A DNA stretch of 64,000 bases from the NCBI GenBank assembly GCA_002361955.1, contig DESK01000056.1, forward strand, positions 27,731 to 91,730, given 5' to 3'. Numbering within the stretch: position 1 is the stretch's first letter; every line of letters starts with the position of its first letter. The translations under genes and the position numbers were made by a program. This stretch comes from Lachnospiraceae bacterium UBA3316. Lineage in GTDB: Bacteria; Bacillota; Clostridia; Lachnospirales; Lachnospiraceae. Below the pieces are notes generated by a model. That model was given only the letters and a program-made list of their open reading frames with translations, did no database searches and was not told where the DNA came from. Below are positions 50,786 to 58,256 of this stretch, in pieces.

Positions 50786-52037
50786 TATTTGGATAGAGGG
50801 CGTAGCCCAGAGCCCTTGTTTTCGGGCTTAGATAGGCAATCTTATTATTTCCGTTCAGATAGCCGGAGCAGGATACTTTCTGATCCATCAGGGAGGTGTA
50901 CTGCTCCGTTTTCCATGTGACGGCATAGAGATCGCCGGAACCCTCCTGGCGGATCAGAAGGACGGCCTGCCCCACATCTGCCGCGAAGGACTCATAAACC
51001 ACGGTTCCGGAAAGATCCATCTCCTGATCCATGTAGTAAAAGGGATATTCGCAGATCTCCCGGTAGGTGTTGGTGAGGCGGTCGTAGGAGACCGTCTCCT
51101 TGTCGGTCTCACCGGAAATAATGGCCAGCTCCGGTATCGGAGCCGCCTCCAGCTCCTCGTCCTTCAGAAGGCCGTAGGGGCGGTAGGTGTTAAAAAACTC
51201 GCCGTCCACGATGGATGGTGAAAATTCCTCAAAATCCATCTCATAGCCCAGCGCATGTTCAAAGAGAGATATGGGATGCTCCGTCAGATCGGCAGGGCCT
51301 AAGTATCTGCCCAGGATAGTTACCTGGTCGCCCACAGAGAGATTCTTGATGCGGGCGGGGGCGTATTTATCCATCCTGAGGTTGATATTTTTACACAGGT
51401 AAAGGTTTCCATGGGAATCCGTGATCTTCAAATAGGAATAGCGGGGAGTCTCATAGATGGCCCGGACAGTGCCGGAGATCCGGACAGGGGCTTCCACGTA
51501 TTCGTAGGGGGTTTCCGTCAGCTTCCGGTAGGTCGGGGAGAGGGCGTCTTCCCTCCAGACGCTTTGGGGTGTTCCCAGATAAAACCAGTCAGTACCGGTA
51601 AGCGTTCCGTCCTCATCATAGGAGCGGAGATGCTTGTAGGGGGCGTTCTGGGTGCAGGCGAAGGTCTGGCTGCTGCCGTCGGGATTTGTGACGGATACGG
51701 GACCGGAGATGCTTCCCTGTTTGTACTTTACCTCGGCGGTACGTCCATCAGAAAAGGTAACCGTGCAATTGCCCTTAAAGGCATGGTCTTTCCATGTCCC
51801 TGTGATCTGAAGGCTTTCGCCTTCGGCGGTGGGCAGGGAGGTGAAGACCGCGTCGGCGGATCCCTCCGCCTGGGTCAGAGTCCCGTAGTAAAGGCTATGG
51901 AAGACAGAAACGGTTTCGAGGGCGTCCGCCCCGGCAGCCTGGGAGCGGATGTCTGAAACCTCCGTCTTGAGGGCTGCCGGGCAGAAGGCCCACAGGCCGG
52001 ACAATATAAGAAGGCCGGCAAATGCTTTTTTCATCAT
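50754..52037 (-). CDS. Secreted protein of unknown function, MORN-like and OB-like parts
   Basis: The 427-residue protein has a signal peptide (about 1-22), then a part with MORN-like G.W...G...VTF..G....Y..G patterns (about 75-125). From about 185 there is an OB-fold-like part (APVRISGTVRAIYETPRYSYLKITDSHG, NLSVGDQVTILGRYLG), and later a second segment with a similar strand pattern (LSGTVVYES, GQAVLLIRQ). No catalytic motif is visible. It lies between two glycan clusters on the opposite strand, with its own promoter. Its last 32 bases overlap the end of the CgeB-like gene. Not a named family to me. Confidence 0.75.
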   Translation of the reverse strand: MMKKAFAGLLILSGLWAFCPAALKTEVSDIRSQAAGADALETVSVFHSLYYGTLTQAEGSADAVFTSLPTAEGESLQITGTWKDHAFKGNCTVTFSDGRTAEVKYKQGSISGPVSVTNPDGSSQTFACTQNAPYKHLRSYDEDGTLTGTDWFYLGTPQSVWREDALSPTYRKLTETPYEYVEAPVRISGTVRAIYETPRYSYLKITDSHGNLYLCKNINLRMDKYAPARIKNLSVGDQVTILGRYLGPADLTEHPISLFEHALGYEMDFEEFSPSIVDGEFFNTYRPYGLLKDEELEAAPIPELAIISGETDKETVSYDRLTNTYREICEYPFYYMDQEMDLSGTVVYESFAADVGQAVLLIRQEGSGDLYAVTWKTEQYTSLMDQKVSCSGYLNGNNKIAYLSPKTRALGYALYPNISVSEVSGQE

Positions 52038-52073
52038 TATGATATCTCCATCATTTTAACAAATTTTAGTGGT

Positions 52074-52102
52074 ATAGTAAAAAATATAAGCCGATGTAAC
52101 AA
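52074..52102 (-). promoter_or_regulatory. Promoter of the secreted MORN/OB protein gene
   Basis: On the minus strand TTGTTA (52102-52097) is followed after 17 bases by TACTAT (52079-52074), about 37 bases before the start at 52037. Confidence 0.6.
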
Positions 52103-52110
52103 TTATATGT

Positions 52111-52133
52111 TACTGTTCACTTCGTTCACAGTA
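52111..52133. other. Hairpin-forming sequence in the inter-cluster gap
   Basis: TACTGT (52111-52116) pairs with ACAGTA (52128-52133), with an inner region that repeats TTCA directly. It lies between divergent promoters. I suspect it belongs to a family of dispersed short repeats, but only one copy was noticed in this window. Confidence 0.4.
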
Positions 52134-52181
52134 GCAATTATACTATAAATCCGGGCAGTCCGTCAAATTCTAATTGAGGAC

Positions 52182-52210
52182 TTGCCTTACGTTATATAAT
52201 TTGCTATAAT
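52182..52210 (+). promoter_or_regulatory. Promoter of glycan cluster 2
   Basis: TTGCCT (52182-52187), 17 bases, then TATAAT (52205-52210) preceded by TGC, so both a fair -35 and an extended -10 are present. It is about 45 bases before ATG 52253. Confidence 0.82.
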
Positions 52211-52252
52211 CAAACGATAATAATGGTATAAAAAAGAGAATAGAGGGACAGC

Positions 52253-52939
52253 ATGAATCAGAAAAAGAAGAAGGGAAGGGAAAAAGGGAAAAAAAGGAGG
52301 GTCCTGCTGGCGGTGAACGCAGTGTTTGTTCTTATCCTGCTGGCATCTCTTGTAATTCCAAGCAAAGGAAAAAAGGTCCTGTTTGCGAATATGGATATCA
52401 GTATGTACGATGATTTAGACAGCATTCCGGTAATCGGGGCTGTTACGGATAAAAGACCGGCGAAGATCCGGTTTCAAGTGTATGGGGAGAGGCTGTATGG
52501 AATCTGCCTGTATTTTTATGTGGACGGGGGAAGCGCCCTGCCGGGCGAGGAGAAGGGAATGCTTACCTGTACCCTGAAGTCCGGAGAGGAAGAAATCGGA
52601 GTCTGCCAGGTATCTGTGCGGGAGCTGGCTTCTCTGATGAGTCAGGAGACTCTGAACGGAAGGGAGCTGGTCTTTGACTGCAAAGAGGAACTTTCCGGCG
52701 AATATACGCTGGAGATTTCCGGCGAGGGGATTCCCGATGACACGAGGGTGGCCCTGTACGGGAATAAGAGTGACCAGAGGCATTTGGAATATGTGAATGC
52801 CGGGCACGATCTGTACAACGGGATCTTATATTCCCTGGAGGCGGCAGACGAGGAACATCCTTTTGTGTGGCCTGCGGCGCTGCTTTTGGCACTTAGTTTT
52901 TTGTTTAGCTGTATGATGAATGATGGAGAAAAAAATTGA
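52253..52939 (+). CDS. Unknown membrane protein, partner of the DUF2142 gene
   Basis: The 228-residue protein has a very basic N-terminus (many Lys), one membrane helix (about 17-35), a beta-rich extracytoplasmic domain (about 38-205) and a second helix near the C-terminus (about 208-222). I recognise no family. It overlaps the DUF2142 gene by four bases (TTGA), so the two are translated together and may form a complex; the next protein has an extracytoplasmic loop of similar make-up at its N-terminus. Confidence 0.72.
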   Translation: MNQKKKKGREKGKKRRVLLAVNAVFVLILLASLVIPSKGKKVLFANMDISMYDDLDSIPVIGAVTDKRPAKIRFQVYGERLYGICLYFYVDGGSALPGEEKGMLTCTLKSGEEEIGVCQVSVRELASLMSQETLNGRELVFDCKEELSGEYTLEISGEGIPDDTRVALYGNKSDQRHLEYVNAGHDLYNGILYSLEAADEEHPFVWPAALLLALSFLFSCMMNDGEKN

Positions 52940-54858
52940 AACTTTCAATGAAATGCTGGAATAAAGACAATAAAATGTGGAGGAGACGGCTGCTGGCAGC
53001 AGTCTTCATTCTGCTCTTCCTCTGTATCCAGGAAGCGGCGGCAAATTATCACGCGCTTACCGGGGAATATGAACTTCTGGAGCTGGACGGCAGGATGCAG
53101 AAAACAGTGGAAGACGGAAAGGAAAAGTATTACCTGTATTATCAGGCCGAACCGGGACTGTACGCGGGACAGCTGAAGATTCGCGGGGACTTCCGGGAAA
53201 AATCCACCTATACAGTGGATGTGATGGCGGTGAATTCCTTTGGAAAGACGGAGGAGATCAGCTATACGGATACGGTGGATCCCAGGCTTCCGGAGGCCTG
53301 TACCGACATAGGAAAAGAGGTTGCGTCTATAAAGATCACGATGCCAAAGGCTGCCGGGAAGGCGTTTCTGTCCGCTTCTTTGACCAATCGGCCGGAGATC
53401 AATAAATACAGGCTGCTTTTCTGGCTTCTGACGCTGTGCTTTTTTTATGTTGTTTTCTTTGAAAAGAAGGCATTGGAGAAACTGGAGTGGACCTTTGCCA
53501 TTTTTGCCATGGGCTTCGGCCTTCTGCTGATCCTCACCTCCCAGCCCGAGCGGGTATCCTGGGATGAACAGATTCATTTCAGAAATGCCTACCGGGTGGC
53601 TTACGGCACAGAGGTGAGATGGTCCAAGGCCGCGGCGGAAGTGCGGGAAGCGGCAGGGCCGAAATGCAATACGAAGGCGGAATATGCCCAGCTCCGGCAG
53701 TATATGGACGAGCAGGGGAAGGAAGCGCTCATGCTGGAGGACCGCACAGGCACGTATCTGGAGTATGACGATCTGGCTTACCTGCCCCAGGCAGTACTTC
53801 TGCGGGCAGGCATCGGGATAGGGCTTCCCTTCTCTGCAGCGTATGCCCTTGGAAAGCTGGGGAACCTTCTGGTGTATGTATTCGCCATGTTCTGGGCCAT
53901 CCGCCTGGCAAAATTCCGGAAGCTTTTCCTGCTGTTTTTTGCCATGCTGCCCACGGTGCTGTTCCAGGCTTCTTCCTATACGTATGATAATGTGGTGACC
54001 AGCCTTGTGACCCTGGGGTGCGTGCTGTGGGTAAATATGATGTACGGCGAGGCGAAGGACAGAAGCACGGGAAAGATGATCCTGACGGTACTGTTGTGGG
54101 TAGTGGGCTGCTTTTCCAAGGCCGTGTACATTCCCGTGGTGCTGTTGATGCTGCTTCTTCCCCAGTTCCAGACGGCGGAAAAGAGAAGGCGGCTTTTTAT
54201 ATACGGAGGAGTGGTACTCGTCTTCGGCCTGGTGGCCATGACCTTTGTGCTTCCTGCTGTATCCAATACGGTGGCCGGAAACCTTTCCTATGGCGGTGAC
54301 GCCAGAGGCGGAGATACCAGCACCGTGCGCCAGATGATTTCCATGGTGAAGCATCCGCTGCCAAGTATCAAATTGATGTTTGAAAATATGTTCAGCCTGG
54401 ACAATTTCAGGAACCTGGGGAACGGAGATTCGGATCTTCTGTTTTTCGGAAACCTGATGTTCTTAAATTATGCCTCCCTGGGAATGCTTGGGGATAAGTG
54501 GTGCGCCCTTCTCGTTCCTGTGTTCTTTATGCTGATGTTTTATGAGGACAAGGAGGAAAAGGAGATAAGGATTGGCAGGGGATCAAGAATTTTTATGGCC
54601 CTCGTGCTGGTCATGACACTTTTCCTGATCTGGCTGGCCCTGTATCTGAGCTTTACGCCGGTGGGGGATGAGGTGATCTCGGGAGTTCAGGCCAGATACT
54701 ATCTTCCGTTTATTTATTTCCTTGCGATTTTCTTTATGAATGATAAGCTGCGTTTCCGCATGAAGCGGGAGCTTGCGGCAAAGATGGCACTGGGCACAGG
54801 AGGTCTCCTCACAGCTGTGATGATCTACCAGTGTGCCCTGGCAGGCAGATTTTTTTAA
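52936..54858 (+). CDS. DUF2142 membrane protein
   Basis: This 640-residue polytopic membrane protein has a large extracytoplasmic loop after the first helix (about 30-145) and then about ten to eleven helices. RVSWDEQIHFRNAYRVAYG, with its conserved acidic pair, is the mark of DUF2142 proteins, which look like GT-C-fold glycosyltransferases of surface polysaccharides. The start is a TTG at 52936 with GGAG eight bases upstream, overlapping the preceding stop; ATG 52948 is the alternative. It could be the polymerase or a sugar transferase of cluster 2. Confidence 0.83.
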   Translation: MKLSMKCWNKDNKMWRRRLLAAVFILLFLCIQEAAANYHALTGEYELLELDGRMQKTVEDGKEKYYLYYQAEPGLYAGQLKIRGDFREKSTYTVDVMAVNSFGKTEEISYTDTVDPRLPEACTDIGKEVASIKITMPKAAGKAFLSASLTNRPEINKYRLLFWLLTLCFFYVVFFEKKALEKLEWTFAIFAMGFGLLLILTSQPERVSWDEQIHFRNAYRVAYGTEVRWSKAAAEVREAAGPKCNTKAEYAQLRQYMDEQGKEALMLEDRTGTYLEYDDLAYLPQAVLLRAGIGIGLPFSAAYALGKLGNLLVYVFAMFWAIRLAKFRKLFLLFFAMLPTVLFQASSYTYDNVVTSLVTLGCVLWVNMMYGEAKDRSTGKMILTVLLWVVGCFSKAVYIPVVLLMLLLPQFQTAEKRRRLFIYGGVVLVFGLVAMTFVLPAVSNTVAGNLSYGGDARGGDTSTVRQMISMVKHPLPSIKLMFENMFSLDNFRNLGNGDSDLLFFGNLMFLNYASLGMLGDKWCALLVPVFFMLMFYEDKEEKEIRIGRGSRIFMALVLVMTLFLIWLALYLSFTPVGDEVISGVQARYYLPFIYFLAIFFMNDKLRFRMKRELAAKMALGTGGLLTAVMIYQCALAGRFF

Positions 54859-54884
54859 ATGCCTCACGGCAGAAAGGAGCGGCG

Positions 54885-55823
54885 ATGGAGCTGGTTAGTG
54901 TTTTGATTTCTATGTATCGCCCCGATCCTGTGTTTCTGGAAAAGCAGCTGCGCTCTCTGGAAGAACAGGATTATCCGGAGATCGAGGTGATCATCCGGGA
55001 CGACGATCCCGCCACGGAGTTTCAGACGAAGGTATTGGAAGAGATTTTCCGGACAAAGAAGTACCGTTACCTGGCGGGGGAGGAAAACCTGGGATATGCC
55101 AGATCCTTTGAGCGGCTCACGGAGATGGCCCAGGGAACGTATCTGGCCTACTGCGACCAGGATGATATCTGGAGGAAGGATAAGATATCCAAATGTGTCA
55201 GGGCTCTGGAGGAAGAGGGGGCCGTGCTGGCGTCCTCAGACAGGGCGATCATCGACGGGACAGACGCGGTCGTGAATCCCTCCTACCGGGCGAACCACCA
55301 GGATGTGTGCGATCAATGGAGGACGGGAGACGCCATCACCTCCCGGGCGGTGTTTACCACCTATGCCATAGGCATGAGCATTGTGGTGCGAAGCGATGTG
55401 GCCAAACGGCTGCTTCCCTTCCCGGAGGATACGGCCCATGACAAATGGGTGACGGCGGGGGCCAGCGTTTTTGGAAAGGTTGTCTTTTTGGAGGAGCCTC
55501 TGGTGCTCTACCGCAGGCACGGAGCCAACGTAAGCGGTATCTTCAAGAGCATCGCCTCCAAAGAAGAATATTATAAAAAGCGGGTGGACTACAGCTACAG
55601 GCTGGCTATGGAATTTATCAAGAGATTCCCGGAGCTTCCGGAGAAGGAACGCAGGGAGATCCAGGACTTTGCCAGGGCGCGGAAAACCAGGGATATACGG
55701 AAAATGTATGCTATGCGGGACATGGCGCCTGTGATCATTAAATTTGAAATCGTGTTGAAGCTTGTGCCCGGCTGGATGTTTGGGCTGGGGCTTTCGTTAT
55801 TAAGGAAAAGGGCAAAGAAGTGA
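54885..55823 (+). CDS. GT2 glycosyltransferase, rhamnosyltransferase-like
   Basis: The 312-residue family 2 enzyme has VSVLISMYRPDPVFLEKQLRSL, IIRDDDPATE and YCDQDDIWRKDKI. The CDQDDIW motif is typical of RgpB- and WsaF-like rhamnosyltransferases and of other enzymes of that subgroup. The C-terminus has a helical region. ATG 54885 follows AAAGGAGCGGCG. The 3' end overlaps the flippase gene by four bases. No dTDP-rhamnose genes are in the window, so the sugar is uncertain. Confidence 0.88.
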   Translation: MELVSVLISMYRPDPVFLEKQLRSLEEQDYPEIEVIIRDDDPATEFQTKVLEEIFRTKKYRYLAGEENLGYARSFERLTEMAQGTYLAYCDQDDIWRKDKISKCVRALEEEGAVLASSDRAIIDGTDAVVNPSYRANHQDVCDQWRTGDAITSRAVFTTYAIGMSIVVRSDVAKRLLPFPEDTAHDKWVTAGASVFGKVVFLEEPLVLYRRHGANVSGIFKSIASKEEYYKKRVDYSYRLAMEFIKRFPELPEKERREIQDFARARKTRDIRKMYAMRDMAPVIIKFEIVLKLVPGWMFGLGLSLLRKRAKK

Positions 55824-57106
55824 GAAGCTTAAGAGAACAACCAACGGATAAAACGATATATTTCTGGAATATTATGGGAAGCGCCTGCAATGCCTGCGTG
55901 TCTGTGCTGCTCCTGGCGCTGGCGGCGCGGTTTCTGGGAGCGGCAGAAAGCGATATTTTCAGTATTGCCTGGTCCATCGTCCAGGTGACGCTCACCATCG
56001 GAACCTTTCAGGTGCGGCTCTACCAGGCCACAGATGTGGCGGGAAAATATAGCTTCCGGCAGTATTTTATTTTCCGCATGGTCACGGTGCTGGCTATGAT
56101 CGCGGCGACGGGAGGCTACATTCTTTACTACGGCTATACGGGGTACAAGGCCGCGGTGGTCCTGGCCCTCAGTGTCTATAAGGCGGGGGAAGCCGTGTCG
56201 GATGTGTATCAGGGATGGTTTCAGCAGAAAGAGAGGCTTGACCTGGCAGGAAAAGCCCTGTCCCTGCGGGTAGTGTTATCCCTGGCTGTCTTTGCGGCCG
56301 TCCTGGTTTCCAGGTCTGACCTGCTGGCGGCCTGTATCTGCATGGGCTGCGTTTCTCTCGTTTGCCTGGCTCTCTTTGAGCTGCGCTATATGCGGAAGGC
56401 CGGAGTGCGCGACGAAAGGCAGGAAAAGGAGAAGGGATGGCGGTGGTTCCCGGAGCTGGCAGCCATCTGCTTTCCGCTGTTTTTGAATTCGTATCTGGTG
56501 ATGTCCATTTTCAATGCGCCCAAGATTGCCATTGACCATGCCATCACCGGGGGAATCATGGAGGCCGGGGCCCAGACGGTCTACGGAATCCTGTTTATGC
56601 CGGCGTCGGTGATCAACCTGATCTACATCGTATTCCGCCCGGTGATCACAAAGATGGCCATTGAGTGGAACCTGCACCATATGGAGACCTACCTGCGGCT
56701 GGTCCGGGGCGTGCTGTTTAAGCTGGCGGTCTTCGCCCTGCTGGTGCTGGCAGGGGGCTATGCCCTCGGGATTCCCGTGCTTTCTCTTGTTTACGGCGTC
56801 CCCCTGAAGGGGTACCGGGGGGCTCTTCTGATCCTGCTTCTGGGAGGAGGGCTGAACACCTTCGTGAATGTGCTGGATAACTCTCTCACGGTAATCAGAA
56901 AGCAGCATCTTCTGGTGGTGGCGTATATCATCACCTGGGGATTTGCCCAGTGGGCTTCTCCGCTCCTGGTGAGACGGGCAGGCGTAGAGGGGGCGGCGCT
57001 GTCCTTTATGCTGTCCATGGCAGTGCTTCTTTTCAGTGTTTTTGTTTTATTCGCATACAGTATATGGAAAATTAAGAGCCAGCCTGAGGGACAAAAGGAG
57101 AGATGA
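55820..57106 (+). CDS. Wzx-type lipid-linked glycan flippase
   Basis: The 428-residue protein has about twelve membrane helices and resembles the MOP-superfamily polysaccharide translocases: YFWNIMGSACNACVSVLLLALAARFLGAAESDIFSIAW at the start (first two helices), and later AQTVYGILFMPASVINLIYIVFRPVI. It would move a lipid-linked repeat unit across the membrane. GTG 55820 overlaps the preceding stop (GTGA). It gives cluster 2 an export route distinct from the ABC pair in cluster 1. Confidence 0.88.
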   Translation: MRSLREQPTDKTIYFWNIMGSACNACVSVLLLALAARFLGAAESDIFSIAWSIVQVTLTIGTFQVRLYQATDVAGKYSFRQYFIFRMVTVLAMIAATGGYILYYGYTGYKAAVVLALSVYKAGEAVSDVYQGWFQQKERLDLAGKALSLRVVLSLAVFAAVLVSRSDLLAACICMGCVSLVCLALFELRYMRKAGVRDERQEKEKGWRWFPELAAICFPLFLNSYLVMSIFNAPKIAIDHAITGGIMEAGAQTVYGILFMPASVINLIYIVFRPVITKMAIEWNLHHMETYLRLVRGVLFKLAVFALLVLAGGYALGIPVLSLVYGVPLKGYRGALLILLLGGGLNTFVNVLDNSLTVIRKQHLLVVAYIITWGFAQWASPLLVRRAGVEGAALSFMLSMAVLLFSVFVLFAYSIWKIKSQPEGQKER

Positions 57107-58155
57107 TTATGCCGGTAAAAAAGCGGGATCCCTTTGTGGATCATTTAAAAGCAGTGGGAATCATATCGATTGTCTTGGGCCACTGCTGCTGGAAGCTTCC
57201 GATGACGGGATTTCCACTGGGGCCCTTTGTGTATACGTATCATTTGATGGTATTCTTTTTCGTGTCGGGCTTCTGCTTTAAAAAAGAGAAGGCGGAGAGG
57301 CCCTGGGAGGCTATGGGGGTCAGACTGCGGAACTATGTGCCCCTGTTTGTGGGATATGGCACCGTTTATGTTCTGCTGCACAATGTCTTTCGCAGTTTGC
57401 ACATGATCTCCAGCGAAAAGGAGGTCTATGACTTATCAAAAATAATCTATTATACAGCATCCTCCTTTGTCATGACTACGGCGGAGACTCTGCTTTCTGC
57501 CCTGTGGTTTGTGCCGGTGCTGTTTCTTGCCAACGCAATCTTCTTTCTTATTTTTAACTATTCAGAAAAAAAGAGCCATCCCGTGAGGGTGAGAGGGCTT
57601 TTGATTTTACTTACAGGCTGCATAGGCCTTTATATCAATAATGCCAATATCGGGCTGAACTACCATATGCAGACGGTATTTCTGGCAGTTCCGGCCCTTT
57701 ACGCAGGATATGCGGCGAAGCTTTCCAGGGAACGGCTGGAGAAGTATGTAACCTGGTATGGGACAATCCTGGCGGCTGTTTTGCTGTACGGGGTGCTGAG
57801 CCTTGATATCGGGATGATTGAGCTGGCGAAAAACAGCATTATTCATCCCCTGCTCTTTTACCCGGTGACGGCGGTGGGCATTTACTTCTGCGCAGGGCTC
57901 GCGAAGGCCATGGGCCACAGCCGGCTGTTTACCTGTATCGGAAAGAACAGCTTCCATATCATGGCCCTTCATTTTACAGCGATCAAGCTGGTGGACATCC
58001 TCTACGGCGCATGGATTCATGCGGATACGGCAGTCATAGAAACCTTTCCCTACGCTTTTGGCATATGGCCCGTATATTGCGCGGCAGGCGTCTTTCTGCC
58101 TCTGCTGGCTGTCGGGGGAGCAAGGTGGTTCCTTCGGGCCGTGCATCGGGGATAG
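57103..58155 (+). CDS. Acyltransferase family 3 membrane protein
   Basis: The 350-residue polytopic protein has AVGIISIVLGHCCWKLP at the N-terminus and VYTYHLMVFFFVSGFCFKKE, the pattern of the OafA-type acyltransferase-3 family, which O-acetylates sugars of surface glycans. About ten helices follow. The His in GHCC is the expected catalytic-region residue. It starts inside the end of the flippase gene (ATGA). The substrate sugar is unknown; succinyl or other acyl donors are possible. Confidence 0.88.
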   Translation: MIMPVKKRDPFVDHLKAVGIISIVLGHCCWKLPMTGFPLGPFVYTYHLMVFFFVSGFCFKKEKAERPWEAMGVRLRNYVPLFVGYGTVYVLLHNVFRSLHMISSEKEVYDLSKIIYYTASSFVMTTAETLLSALWFVPVLFLANAIFFLIFNYSEKKSHPVRVRGLLILLTGCIGLYINNANIGLNYHMQTVFLAVPALYAGYAAKLSRERLEKYVTWYGTILAAVLLYGVLSLDIGMIELAKNSIIHPLLFYPVTAVGIYFCAGLAKAMGHSRLFTCIGKNSFHIMALHFTAIKLVDILYGAWIHADTAVIETFPYAFGIWPVYCAAGVFLPLLAVGGARWFLRAVHRG

Positions 58156-58256
58156 TTGCGAAATGAGCCATTGTGTGATACACTTGACCCAATATGAAGA
58201 TGCAAGGGACAAATGGCCATAAAAATTTTTGATAGAATCTATAAGGAGAAACAGAT

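Noticed and set aside
52945..54354. Minus-strand frame of about 470 codons inside the DUF2142 gene
   Set aside because: Low-complexity antisense product rich in His, Gln and Pro, no ribosome binding site or known motif; the plus strand gives a sound membrane protein.
58156..58256. TTGACC at 58184 and TAGAAT at 58233 as a promoter for the fusion gene
   Set aside because: The spacing between them is far too long, and the TAGAAT would start transcription within the ribosome binding site.
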